Shown here: piece after piece, positions 16,212 to 23,743 of the stretch
Position numbering within the stretch: position 1 is the stretch's first letter
Layout: each line of letters begins with the position of its first letter
Assembly (NCBI GenBank): GCA_002315555.1
Contig: DCHF01000013.1
Span: 1,365-38,548 of the forward strand
DNA: 37,184 nucleotides
Direction of reading: 5' to 3'
Source: Lachnospiraceae bacterium UBA1759
GTDB lineage: Bacteria > Bacillota > Clostridia > Lachnospirales > Lachnospiraceae
Position numbers and translations under genes: made by a program
Notes under the pieces: generated by a model
Told to the model about the DNA's origin: nothing
Databases searched by the model: none
The model's input: only the letters and a program-made list of their open reading frames with translations

Positions 16212-17015
16212 ATGAATTATAATTTCATTGTTACACAAATCGATCGAATAATTTATGTTGCGGGAGATGAATTCAAGGAAAATACATCGGTCTTTGATGC
16301 CTCGTTGAAAAGCAATGAACTGATCTTTCATCTTCCCGACATGAATAAAGGGGAGACCGAAGCGGTCATGTGCTTTGACGGCAGGGAGTATGAGATCCGT
16401 TCCGATATGATACGGCTACTTCCGAAGGGCGAGCACGAGAATTATGAGGTGCGAAGGGAGAAGCGCGGGGCCGGCTGCATCGATATCTTCTTCCAGACGG
16501 ACCGACCGGTTTCGGATGAAGTCTTCTGTCTTTACAACACGCACGATCTGAAGATCGCCGAATTGTTCCGCCACGCATTTTCCGTCTGGGTCGCAAAGGG
16601 CGAGGGGTATTATCAGGAGTGCTTTTCGTGTCTCTATCGCATCTTCGCAAAGATGCAGAAGGCGCGTTATCTGCCGGAGGAGGAGTACCGCGTCATCGAA
16701 CCTGCGGCCCGCTACATCGACGCCCATTTCCGCGATGAAAAGCTGAACATGGAGACCTTGGCCTCAGAATGCGGAATCAGCTATTCGGCGCTCAAGCGCA
16801 TGTTCATCAAGCGTTTTGGTCTGCCGCCGCAGAAGTACGTGACCAATATGCGCATCAACTACGCGGGGGATCTCCTCACGACCGGTGATTACAGCGTGGA
16901 GACTGTGGCACAGCTTGCCGGATACAGTACGGTCTATTATTTCAGCCGGCAGTTTAAGAATCAGACCGGCCTTACGCCGACGGAGTATAAGAAAAAATAC
17001 CGGTCGTCGAAATAA
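16212..17015 (+). CDS. AraC/XylS-family transcription regulator
   Basis: A 267-residue regulator. The C-terminal ~100 residues have the two helix-turn-helix motifs of the family: LNMETLASECGISYSALKRMF and later SVETVAQLAGYSTVYYFSRQF followed by GLTPTEYKKKY. The N-terminal ~150 residues look like a cupin-like sensing domain (HLPDMNKGE, then a beta-rich stretch) with no membrane segment, so it should sense a soluble cytoplasmic ligand. It is divergent from the glycyl radical enzyme operon with 157 nt between the start codons, the classic layout for local control. The ribosome site AGGAGGATATC fixes the ATG. Ligand unknown; it is probably the substrate of the glycyl radical enzyme. Confidence 0.92.
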   Translation: MNYNFIVTQIDRIIYVAGDEFKENTSVFDASLKSNELIFHLPDMNKGETEAVMCFDGREYEIRSDMIRLLPKGEHENYEVRREKRGAGCIDIFFQTDRPVSDEVFCLYNTHDLKIAELFRHAFSVWVAKGEGYYQECFSCLYRIFAKMQKARYLPEEEYRVIEPAARYIDAHFRDEKLNMETLASECGISYSALKRMFIKRFGLPPQKYVTNMRINYAGDLLTTGDYSVETVAQLAGYSTVYYFSRQFKNQTGLTPTEYKKKYRSSK

Positions 17016-17096
17016 GGGGGATGATGTGCCAATTTCCCCTCATAACCGGAATAACTGCCGATAAATCGCCTAAAACCGCAACTTACCGAAAAGGCA

Positions 17097-17125
17097 TTGA
17101 CAAAGGTTTAACGGACTTCTATAAT
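17097..17125 (+). promoter_or_regulatory. Consensus promoter of the ABC transporter operon
   Basis: TTGACA (17097-17102), exactly 17 nt, TATAAT (17120-17125): a perfect sigma-A consensus. Such a strong promoter needs repression, and a palindrome lies just downstream. Confidence 0.93.
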
Positions 17126-17136
17126 CTTCATATAGC

Positions 17137-17156
17137 ATGTGACCAAGTGGTCGCAT
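17137..17156. promoter_or_regulatory. Palindromic operator, TetR-type (ABC operon copy)
   Basis: ATG-TGACCA-AG-TGGTCG-CAT: a 20-bp palindrome with one mismatched pair outside the centre, starting 12 nt after the -10 and so over or next to the transcription start. The core matches TGACCA-NN-TGGTCA found twice at the tetR promoter (34562-34575 and 34588-34601). A repressor bound here would block the consensus promoter. Confidence 0.75.
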
Positions 17157-17177
17157 TTGCGCTTGTTCTGTTAAAAT

Positions 17178-17193
17178 AAGCCCGGCAGGGCTT
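17178..17193 (+). other. Small leader hairpin before the ABC ATPase gene
   Basis: AAGCCC (17178-17183), four-base loop, GGGCTT (17188-17193), directly before the GGGAGG ribosome site. It resembles the hairpin at 9644-9660 in another operon leader. Function unknown. Confidence 0.4.
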
Positions 17194-17208
17194 TGGGAGG
17201 TATTCATA

Positions 17209-17919
17209 ATGCTGAAAATCGAGCATTTATCGAAAACATACGGTGAGAAAAAAGCAGTGGACGATCTGTCACTTCACATTCAGCCGGGAGAGATCTTCGG
17301 CTTCATCGGCCATAACGGTGCCGGTAAGACCACCACGTTAAAGAGCGTGGTCGGCATCCTCCGCTTCGAAGAGGGTGAGATCTACGTAAACGGCACGTCC
17401 GTCAAGGCAGACCCGATGACCTGCAAAAAGAACATCGCCTACATTCCGGACAACCCGGACCTGTATGAATTCATGACGGGCATCCAGTATCTGAACTTTG
17501 TGTCCGATATTTACGGTGTTCCGGCCGATGTCCGTGCCGAGCGCATTAAAAAGTACGGTGACCTGTTTGAACTGACGCAGGACCTGGCCCAGCCGGTCTC
17601 CGCGTACTCCCACGGCATGAAGCAGAAGCTTGCCATCATCGCCGCCTGGGCCCATGACCCGAAGCTGATCATTATGGACGAGCCGTTTGTGGGCCTGGAT
17701 CCGAAAGCATCGCACCTGTTAAAGGGCATGATGCGCGAGGCCTGCGATAACGGCGGCGCGATCTTCTTCTCCACCCACGTGCTGGAGGTCGCCGAGAAGC
17801 TCTGCGATAAGATCGCTATCATAAGAGGCGGCAAGCTGATTCGTTCGGGTACCATGGAAGAGGTCCGCGGCGATGAATCGCTGGAGACGGTATTCCTGGA
17901 ACTGGAAGGAGAGGAGTGA
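17209..17919 (+). CDS. ABC transporter ATP-binding protein
   Basis: A 236-residue ABC ATPase that drives the membrane protein encoded next. Seen: Walker A GHNGAGKTT (34-42), a signature loop SHGMKQKLAI (~140, variant of LSGGQ), Walker B LIIMDEPF with the catalytic Glu, D-loop GLDP, and the switch histidine in STH. The sequence resembles the BcrA/EcsA-type export ATPases. The gene starts an operon with the permease (4-nt gap) and probably the acetyltransferase. It sits behind a perfect promoter and a palindromic operator, which points to inducible export under TetR control. ATG 17209 has GGGAGG at proper distance. Substrate unknown. Confidence 0.93.
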   Translation: MLKIEHLSKTYGEKKAVDDLSLHIQPGEIFGFIGHNGAGKTTTLKSVVGILRFEEGEIYVNGTSVKADPMTCKKNIAYIPDNPDLYEFMTGIQYLNFVSDIYGVPADVRAERIKKYGDLFELTQDLAQPVSAYSHGMKQKLAIIAAWAHDPKLIIMDEPFVGLDPKASHLLKGMMREACDNGGAIFFSTHVLEVAEKLCDKIAIIRGGKLIRSGTMEEVRGDESLETVFLELEGEE

Positions 17920-17923
17920 GACC

Positions 17924-19540
17924 ATGCTGAAAACACTCATTAAAAAACAGTTTTTTGAGCTGTTTCAGAGCTATGTCCGGGACCGTAAGACCGGCAAGCG
18001 CCAGAGCCGCGGTAAGACGGTCGGAATGATCATTCTGTTTGCGTTTATCTTTGCTTATGTGGCGTTTATGATGTTCGGCCTTTCGACGCTTTTGGCAAGT
18101 GCGCTCCTGAGTAAGGAGGCCGCGACCGGAAACGAGTGGCTCTACTTTGCGATCATGGGTATCATGGCGATCCTGCTCGGCACCTTCGGAAGTGTGTTCA
18201 ACACTTATTCGGGCCTGTATCAGGCAAAGGATAACGAGCTGCTTCTGTCGATGCCCATTAAGCCGGGCACGATCCTGTTTGCCCGCATGACCGGTGTTAT
18301 GGCCATGAGCGCGCTGTACAGTTCCATCGTCTGGCTCCCCGCTGTCCTGAACTACTGGATCCGTAAGGGCGTTTCCGCGCTCGCGGTTCTGAATCCGCTG
18401 ATCCTGTTCCTTGCCATTGCGGTATTCGTTTCTGCCGTGACCTGCATTCTGGGCTGGATCGTGGCACTGATCTCCGCAAAGCTCCGCCACAAAAACATTA
18501 TCAGTGTGATCATATCCCTGGTATTCTTCGGCGCATATTATTATGTGTGTGTCCGGTTGAATGTGATCATTACATCGCTGATCAATAACACTGAAGCCGT
18601 CGGCTCTGTCGTAAAGCGCTGGATCTTCCCGGTCTATCATCTGGGCCTCGGCGCAGCGGGCAGCATTCCGTCCATGCTGATCTTCATCGCATTGTCAGCG
18701 GTTTTGTTCGGCATTTTGTATATGATCCTGTCGCGGTCCTTCTTAAGCCTTCTGACAACGAAAAAAGGTGAGAAAAAGGCGGTCTACCGTGAAGAGCCGG
18801 TAAAGTCACAGTCTGCAAAGAAAGCGCTTTTAAACCGGGAATTCAAGCGTTTTACAAACTGCACGGTCTATATGCTGAATTCCGGCTTCAGTGCGGTCAT
18901 GAGCATCGCGGCCGCTGTGATCGCGCTGGTCCGCATGGACAGTGTACGGACCTATATGGATCGGGCGATGGCTGCCCTCGGAATGGATCCCGGAATCACC
19001 GTGGTATTCGCGGCGCTCATCGTGCTCCTCATCTTTTCTATGGGCCAGATCTCCTCGGCGTCGGTTTCTTTAGAGGGAAAATATCTGTGGATCATCCGCT
19101 CGATGCCGGTGCGCACGCCGGAGATCCTGGAGGCCAAGGCCAACCTGCACGTTGCGGTCAACTCCGTGCCTGCCGTTCTTTCCGTTGTCCTTTTCGGCAT
19201 CATCTTCAAGGCGGAGATTTACGAGCTCATCCTCCTTGCGGCGGTCGCCTGGACCTTCATATGGTTCACCGCCGAGCTCGGGCTCATGATGGACCTTTTA
19301 AAGCCCAACCTGGAATGGACCAGTGAAATGGTTCCGGTCAAACAGGGCCTGCCGCTTCTTTTCTCGATGATGATCTCATCGGTGGTTGCATTTGTCCCGG
19401 GACTCGTGTATATTTTCTTATTGAACAAGCTCCCGGCAGCGGCCTATCTGGCATTCATGGGCGTTTTCCTGTCCCTGACGGTCCGCCTTCTCAAGCGCTG
19501 GATCGAAACCAGGGGTGTGGAGCGGTTTGAAAAGCTGTAA
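17924..19540 (+). CDS. ABC transporter permease, multi-pass membrane protein
   Basis: A 538-residue integral membrane protein following the ATPase after 4 nt; the GGAGAGGAG at the end of the ATPase gene is its ribosome site, which fixes ATG 17924 over the longer open frame. Many hydrophobic segments are visible, for example IILFAFIFAYVAFMMFGL (~40), YFAIMGIMAILLG (~80), NPLILFLAIAVFVSAVTCIL (~165), IISVIISLVFFGAYYY, SMLIFIALSAVLFGILY (~265), and four or more near the C-terminus. The middle cytoplasmic loop is rich in Lys (TTKKGEKKAVYREE). The length and layout suit a two-subunit ABC-2-like exporter half or a single large permease. No family motif tells the substrate. Confidence 0.88.
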   Translation: MLKTLIKKQFFELFQSYVRDRKTGKRQSRGKTVGMIILFAFIFAYVAFMMFGLSTLLASALLSKEAATGNEWLYFAIMGIMAILLGTFGSVFNTYSGLYQAKDNELLLSMPIKPGTILFARMTGVMAMSALYSSIVWLPAVLNYWIRKGVSALAVLNPLILFLAIAVFVSAVTCILGWIVALISAKLRHKNIISVIISLVFFGAYYYVCVRLNVIITSLINNTEAVGSVVKRWIFPVYHLGLGAAGSIPSMLIFIALSAVLFGILYMILSRSFLSLLTTKKGEKKAVYREEPVKSQSAKKALLNREFKRFTNCTVYMLNSGFSAVMSIAAAVIALVRMDSVRTYMDRAMAALGMDPGITVVFAALIVLLIFSMGQISSASVSLEGKYLWIIRSMPVRTPEILEAKANLHVAVNSVPAVLSVVLFGIIFKAEIYELILLAAVAWTFIWFTAELGLMMDLLKPNLEWTSEMVPVKQGLPLLFSMMISSVVAFVPGLVYIFLLNKLPAAAYLAFMGVFLSLTVRLLKRWIETRGVERFEKL

Positions 19541-19584
19541 CGGGCGACCGCCTGTACGCTGAGAAAACGTTTGCGAGGTGTGAT

Positions 19585-20061
19585 ATGAGCAGTGTGATCC
19601 GGAGAGCGGAAGAAAAGGACATGGAAGGCATCAACCGCCTGCTTCTCGAGGTGCTTCTTGTGCACCATGCGGGACGGCCCGATCTTTTCAAGGGCGCCGG
19701 TAAAAAGTATACCGACGAGCAGCTTCTTGCGATCCTGAAGGACGATGATAACCCGGTCTTTGTCAGTGTGGACGAGGACGGCTATGTGGAAGGGCATTGT
19801 TTCTGTCAGACGCAGGTGCATCCGGAAACGGCCGCGACGTATGCGTACAAGTCCCTGTACATCGACGATCTCTGCGTGGAGGAGACGCTCCGCGGGCGGA
19901 AGGTCGGTACGCGGCTGTACGAGTATGTGAAGCAGTATGCAAAAGAAAACGGATATTACAACATCACGCTGCACGCATGGGAGTGCAATCCGAATGCGGT
20001 GGCGTTCTATAAAGCCATCGGGCTCGGAACGCAGCAGTATACGATGGAAGAGATCCTGTAA
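19585..20061 (+). CDS. GNAT-family N-acetyltransferase
   Basis: A 158-residue acetyltransferase of the GNAT fold. Seen: N-terminal IRRAEEKDMEGI, beta-4/acetyl-CoA region LYIDDLCVEETLRGRKVGTRLYEYV with the R-G-R/K-V-G-T pyrophosphate-binding loop (family Q/R-x-x-G-x-G/A), and the C-terminal WECNPNAVAFYKAIGL. It lies 44 nt after the ABC permease on the same strand, before the terminator, so it is probably the third gene of that operon; no separate promoter was seen. An antibiotic- or metabolite-modifying role would suit an exporter operon but is only inference. GAGGTG precedes ATG 19585. Confidence 0.9.
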   Translation: MSSVIRRAEEKDMEGINRLLLEVLLVHHAGRPDLFKGAGKKYTDEQLLAILKDDDNPVFVSVDEDGYVEGHCFCQTQVHPETAATYAYKSLYIDDLCVEETLRGRKVGTRLYEYVKQYAKENGYYNITLHAWECNPNAVAFYKAIGLGTQQYTMEEIL

Positions 20062-20082
20062 CAGAAGCGCAGTGATGCGTAA

Positions 20083-20139
20083 AAAACCCCGCGGCAATTC
20101 GGAAACCGGAGAATGGTACCGTCTTGCCGCGGGGCTTTT
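20083..20139. terminator. Bidirectional terminator between GNAT gene and cupin gene
   Basis: A GC-rich stem ACCCCGCGGCAA / TTGCCGCGGGGC with a ~26-nt loop lies at ~20085-20135. It is flanked by A6 on the left and T4 on the right, so it can stop the + strand ABC operon and the - strand cupin transcript. Confidence 0.85.
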
Positions 20140-20165
20140 ATATGTGTTTTGTGGACATGAAATGT

Positions 20166-20214
20166 CTCCGGAGTTCACCTTTCGGCATTTACCCTCCGGT
20201 GTTCACCTTTCGGC
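20166..20214. repeat. Tandem 21-bp direct repeat in the convergent spacer
   Basis: Two copies of CTCCGG(A/T)GTTCACCTTTCGGC, at 20166-20186 and 20194-20214, differ by one base and are 28 nt apart. They fill the space between the terminator and the cupin stop codon. Not coding in any way I can support; meaning unknown. Confidence 0.75.
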
Positions 20215-20220
20215 GCGGGA

Positions 20221-20571
20221 TCACTCGTTATACAGGATCAGCGCGATAAACTCGATCGCTTCGTCACCGTCGTTGACAAGTCCGTGTGATTCGCCGTCGT
20301 TGCAAACGGTAACATCGCCCGGCCGGATGCGGACCTCGGTGCCGTTATCCGTGTAGATGCCGGTACCCTTCAGGATGTAGAAAATCTCGTTGTCACCGGA
20401 ATGGCTGTGATAGCCGATGGTATTTCCCGGCGCAAGGACCATGTGATTGAACATGCGTCCTTTTTTGTACATTTCACCCTCGCCGTTTAACAGGAGATGC
20501 ATTTCCGCTTCGCCGATACCGCCGCGGATGCATTTGTAGTCGACGATCTGTTCTTTCTTTGTTCTTACCAT
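20221..20571 (-). CDS. Small cupin-domain protein
   Basis: A 116-residue single-domain cupin. Both conserved cupin motifs are visible: motif 1 around HSHSGDNEIFYILKGTG, with two His and a Glu as metal ligands, and motif 2 PGDVTVCNDGESHGLVN with the last His. The ribosome site AAAGGAG is 7 nt from the ATG at 20571. Small stand-alone cupins act as metal-dependent isomerases, dioxygenases or ligand sensors, so a specific role cannot be given. It lies 97 nt downstream of the iron alcohol dehydrogenase on the same strand, with a hairpin lacking a T-run in between; co-transcription is possible. It ends towards the ABC operon. Confidence 0.9.
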   Translation of the reverse strand: MVRTKKEQIVDYKCIRGGIGEAEMHLLLNGEGEMYKKGRMFNHMVLAPGNTIGYHSHSGDNEIFYILKGTGIYTDNGTEVRIRPGDVTVCNDGESHGLVNDGDEAIEFIALILYNE

Positions 20572-20638
20572 ATCAGACTCCTTTATTCTTGCAATATAAT
20601 TTACTTGTTCATTCGTCTGCGGATCCGGACGCTTTTTG

Positions 20639-20664
20639 CGGAATACGGCATTGTGCCGTTTCCG
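20639..20664. other. Hairpin between the alcohol dehydrogenase and cupin genes
   Basis: CGGAATACGGCA, TTG loop, TGCCGTTTCCG: an 11-bp stem with one bulge, just after the alcohol dehydrogenase stop on the - strand. No T-tract follows in that direction, so it is not a typical terminator; it may lessen read-through or protect the RNA end. Confidence 0.4.
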
Positions 20665-20668
20665 GTGA

Positions 20669-21763
20669 TCATACGGACTTCAGAAGGCCTCGAATGTAAT
20701 CCTGCGTGACCGTTCCGAGCGTATTCTTTACCGTACCGTTGTTTTCCCAGCGCGGCAGCTCGTTTTCGATATCCTCCTCGGACAACCCCAGTTTTTCTTC
20801 AGGCAGGGTACTCACGATCAGAGCGCGCATATCGGCTTCGGAAATGTCGAGCGCGGAGTAGAAGGCATCTGCGGTCTCCGGCGCTTCCTTCCGGATGTGC
20901 TCCATCAGGCTCGGCAGGAAGACGGCGCATGCAAAGCCGTGCGGGACATTGCAGTGCTCGGTCAGGAAATAGCCGACGTTGTGCGGGTATGCGGTTCCGG
21001 TCACGCTGATGGCCAGTCCGCCGAGGATCGAGGCTTCGTAAAGATCGCTCCGGTCGGCAAGCGTCAGGGCTTCACCGGCAGCGGCTTTTTTCATCGGGGC
21101 GTAGGCCAGGCGGATGCCGCGGATCGCGGCGGCACGGGAGAATTCGTTGGCCTTACGGCTGAAGAAGCTCTCCATGCTGTGGGCGATGGCATCGGCTCCG
21201 GTGGACAGGGTGACAGGAAGCGGCATAGACATCGTATAGCGCGGATCACCGAAGGAGGCGACCGGGAAAAGGCGCGGATCATTGATGCTGTGCTTCCGGC
21301 CCGTGGAATCCGTGACAACAGAGACTGCGGTGACCTCGGAGCCGGTACCGGATGTGGTGCCGACGGCGATGACGGGAAGCGGGGTCGCCCAGGCCTTCTT
21401 GTAGAAATCCGCTTCGGAGAGACCGGGATATGCGGCAAAGATCGCGATGGATTTTGCGGCGTCCATCGGGGAACCGCCGCCGATGCCGATGATCAGATCA
21501 CATCCCGCATCATGTGCCAGCTGTCCGGCCTCCATGCAGGAGGTGAGGAGCGGGTTCTCACGGATACCGTCGTAGATGCGGCTTTCGAGGCCGGCATCCC
21601 GAAGGGCGGAGAGGACATCATCCAGCGCGCCGCTTTTTTTCGCGGACGACGCACCGGTCACTAAAAGAACCGGGCCGCGGAAGCCCTTAAGCGCGTCCTT
21701 CATATGGTCGCGGACTGCATATTCTCCGGCAAAGACCTTTGCCGGCATGTAAAAATTCATCAT
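20669..21763 (-). CDS. Iron-containing alcohol dehydrogenase
   Basis: A ~364-residue member of the iron-dependent alcohol dehydrogenase family, NAD(P)H-linked and cytoplasmic. Seen: nucleotide-binding GIGGGSPMDAAKS, TTSGTGSEVT, and the four metal ligands with the usual spacing (Asp and His in GADAIAHSMESF; the His of YPHNVG and the His of VPHGFACA 14 residues later). Length is near the family standard (~380). Start: the tandem ATGs at 21763/21760 are preceded by GGAGG; a longer frame upstream lacks a ribosome site. Family members reduce aldehydes to alcohols or oxidise diols and lactaldehyde. The glycyl radical operon 4.6 kb away might make an aldehyde for it, but nothing shows this directly. 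Confidence 0.93.
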   Translation of the reverse strand: MMNFYMPAKVFAGEYAVRDHMKDALKGFRGPVLLVTGASSAKKSGALDDVLSALRDAGLESRIYDGIRENPLLTSCMEAGQLAHDAGCDLIIGIGGGSPMDAAKSIAIFAAYPGLSEADFYKKAWATPLPVIAVGTTSGTGSEVTAVSVVTDSTGRKHSINDPRLFPVASFGDPRYTMSMPLPVTLSTGADAIAHSMESFFSRKANEFSRAAAIRGIRLAYAPMKKAAAGEALTLADRSDLYEASILGGLAISVTGTAYPHNVGYFLTEHCNVPHGFACAVFLPSLMEHIRKEAPETADAFYSALDISEADMRALIVSTLPEEKLGLSEEDIENELPRWENNGTVKNTLGTVTQDYIRGLLKSV

Positions 21764-21810
21764 GGTATACCTCCGGCCGGATTTCTCCGGCAAATCGTAG
21801 CATTGTATTT

Positions 21811-21839
21811 ATCTTACCCCACGGGGCCGATGCTTGCAA
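21811..21839 (-). promoter_or_regulatory. Possible promoter of the alcohol dehydrogenase gene
   Basis: On the - strand TTGCAA (21839-21834), 17-nt spacer, TAAGAT (21816-21811), ~48 nt upstream of the start codon. Moderate match to consensus. Confidence 0.45.
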
Positions 21840-21929
21840 GAAAAATCGAAGGGACGATGAAAACGGCCTGCTATCAAAGGGACAATGTTTTTAAAAACTG
21901 CGCAGTCGATAAAGAATAATGCCATACTC

Positions 21930-21959
21930 TTGAAAACATCCCCCGGGATATTGTAAAAT
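21930..21959 (+). promoter_or_regulatory. Promoter of the MATE transporter gene
   Basis: TTGAAA (21930-21935), 18-nt spacer, TAAAAT (21954-21959), 28 nt upstream of ATG 21988. The 224-nt divergent region with the alcohol dehydrogenase shows no other clear signal. Confidence 0.55.
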
Positions 21960-21987
21960 AGATAACAGTTCAGTTTTTAGGAGTATC

Positions 21988-23358
21988 ATGAAAAAGATCC
22001 ACATTATCAAAGAGAAGCAGTTCTACATGAGCGTGCTTGCGATCATGCTGCCGGTTGCGGCGCAGCAGGCCATCAATATGGGCGTCAACATGATGGACAC
22101 CATCATGCTCGGCCAGCTTGGTGAGGTCCAGCTTTCCGCATCCTCGCTCGCAAACTCGTTCTACAATATTTTCCACATTTTCTGTATGGGCATCATCGGC
22201 GGATGCAGCGTCATGGTCTCGCAGTACTGGGGCGCCAGGGACGAACACCGTGTCCGTGAAACGTTCGCGCTTTCCACGCGTCTCACGCTGATCTTGGGAG
22301 CGCTGTTCATGGCGCTCACACTGATCGCGCCGCGCGGCATCATGCGTCTGTACACGGATGAGGAAGCGGTCATCGAAGCCGGCATCCGATACCTTCAGAT
22401 CACGGCTTTCATTTACCTGATCCACGGCCTGGGTCTGGTCACCGCGCAGCTGATGCGTTCGGTCGGTGAGGCAAGGATCGGTCTCTGGGTATCCATCGTT
22501 TCCTTCGGTGTCAATATTTTCGCAAACTGGGTCTTCATTTTCGGTCATTTCGGTGCGCCGCGCATGGAGATCGCCGGTGCGGCCGTCGGTACGTTGATCG
22601 CCCGTGTTTCCGAGCTCATCGTCACGGTCATCTGCGTATTCTTCATCGATAAGAAGCTGCATCTCCGTTTTGCGGACATTTTGAAGAATCCGTCCGGAGA
22701 GATCTGGAAGAAGTATTTCAAGGTCGGTACGCCGGTCCTCATTTCCGATGGGCTTCTGGGCTTCGGCAGCACGGCACTCGCGATGGTCATCGGCCGTCTC
22801 GGTACGGCAGCTGTCTCCGCAAACTCCATCTGTCAGGTCGTGGACCGTTTGTTCACGGTCGTGATCCAGGGCGTCTCCAATGCGTCCAGCATCATTGTCG
22901 GACAGACTATCGGAAGCGGCGACAAGGAGAAGGCACAGTATCAGGGCGAGACCTTCTATCTGATGTCCCTGGCCTTCGGTGCGGTCTGCGCGATCCTGGT
23001 CCTCATCGTCGGTCCGCTGACGCTCGTGTTCTACAAGCTGGAGCCTGAGACGATCGTTGTGACCAATCAGATGATGAAGGCTTTTGCGGTCATCGTATTC
23101 TTCCAGTGCATCCAGTCGGTCATGACGAAGGGCGTCCTCCGCGGCGGCGGTGATACCCGTTTCCTGATGGCTGCGGATATCCTGTTTATGTGGATCGTCA
23201 GCATCCCGCTCGGCTATGTGACCGGCATCATCCTCGGTCTTCCGGCCTGGGCTGTCCAGTTGTTTCTGCGTGCCGATTACATCATAAAATCTCTGTGGTG
23301 CATTTCCCGCCTGATGAGCGGAAAATGGATCCACGATGTCACCAGAAAAAAGGCTTGA
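21988..23358 (+). CDS. MATE-family efflux transporter
   Basis: A 456-residue, 12-helix membrane protein of the multidrug and toxic compound extrusion family, which exports cationic drugs or metabolites using a Na+ or H+ gradient. Seen: N-terminal MLPVAAQQAINMGVNMMDTIM, the family-typical helix 1 with the LGQLGEVQLSASSLA turn, and the repeated second half from ~residue 240 (VGTPVLISDGLLGFGSTALAM). A C-terminal helix LRADYIIKSLW closes the protein. Length is standard. It is a single gene: a strong promoter for the trp leader overlaps its stop codon. ATG 21988 follows a TTTAGGAG ribosome site. Substrate unknown. Confidence 0.94.
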   Translation: MKKIHIIKEKQFYMSVLAIMLPVAAQQAINMGVNMMDTIMLGQLGEVQLSASSLANSFYNIFHIFCMGIIGGCSVMVSQYWGARDEHRVRETFALSTRLTLILGALFMALTLIAPRGIMRLYTDEEAVIEAGIRYLQITAFIYLIHGLGLVTAQLMRSVGEARIGLWVSIVSFGVNIFANWVFIFGHFGAPRMEIAGAAVGTLIARVSELIVTVICVFFIDKKLHLRFADILKNPSGEIWKKYFKVGTPVLISDGLLGFGSTALAMVIGRLGTAAVSANSICQVVDRLFTVVIQGVSNASSIIVGQTIGSGDKEKAQYQGETFYLMSLAFGAVCAILVLIVGPLTLVFYKLEPETIVVTNQMMKAFAVIVFFQCIQSVMTKGVLRGGGDTRFLMAADILFMWIVSIPLGYVTGIILGLPAWAVQLFLRADYIIKSLWCISRLMSGKWIHDVTRKKA

Positions 23359-23383
23359 CATTATCACAGCACAGTGGTAAATT
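23355..23383 (+). promoter_or_regulatory. Promoter of the trp operon
   Basis: TTGACA (23355-23360), 17-nt spacer, TAAATT (23378-23383) with TGG just before it (extended -10). The -35 overlaps the stop codon of the MATE gene. No trp-operator-like sequence was seen; control is by the T-box that follows. Confidence 0.8.
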
Positions 23384-23387
23384 GATT

Positions 23388-23677
23388 AAAATTGAGAAAC
23401 CGTTGAAGCGGAGATAAAGGCGATGATGCCTCCACAGAGAATCCGGGAAGGCTGAGATCCGGGTATGAAACAAGTCGTCAAATGGACCGCTGAGGGCGCA
23501 GTCAAATGTGTATGTGCACAGAGTATTCTGCGACGTAGGGCATACGTCAGTTGCCCGGGATATGTTGGTATCCTGCTGAGTGCACGGGTCAGACCGTGAA
23601 TCAAGGTGGCACCGCGAATGTATTTATTCGTCCTTGATAAACCTGTTTTGGACAGGTTTATCGGGGACTTTTTTTAT
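23388..23677 (+). ncRNA. T-box riboswitch leader, tryptophan-specific
   Basis: The ~385-nt gap between the MATE gene and trpE holds a T-box leader that reads uncharged tRNA-Trp. Seen: stem I with GCGG (23408-23411) pairing with CCGC (23487-23490), and the specifier codon TGG (23483-23485) followed by A just before that helix; the T-box core AAGGTGGCACCGCG (23603-23616), whose GGTGG bulge binds the tRNA end; then the competing terminator. When tRNA-Trp is uncharged the antiterminator forms and trpEGDCFBA is transcribed. The specifier assignment agrees with the genes downstream. Confidence 0.95.
23630..23675 (+). terminator. T-box-controlled terminator before trpE
   Basis: GTCC-TT-GATAAACCTGT pairs with ACAGGTTTATC-GG-GGAC, followed by seven T. 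Its left arm overlaps the sequence needed for the antiterminator (after CGCGAATG...ATTCGTCC), so only one of the two can form. Confidence 0.92.
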
Positions 23678-23743
23678 GCAGCAGGACGGAGACCGCGAAG
23701 CGCGGGTCCTGCGGGCTGCATATATCTATCAATAGGAGGCAAT

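Noticed and set aside
16055..16213. A longer start of the glycyl radical enzyme gene (adding 53 residues)
   Set aside because: The extension crosses the promoter and the proposed regulator sites and is not glycyl radical enzyme-like; the AAAAGGAG ribosome site supports ATG 16054.
13871..16222. A 783-residue open frame on the + strand opposite the glycyl radical enzyme gene
   Set aside because: It lies fully antisense to a gene with intact catalytic motifs; long antisense frames are common in GC-rich codons, it has no ribosome site and its composition (His/Arg/Val rich) is that of a shadow frame.
21970..23367. A 465-residue Asp/Arg/His-rich open frame opposite the MATE gene
   Set aside because: Typical reverse complement of a hydrophobic protein gene; no family resemblance or ribosome site.
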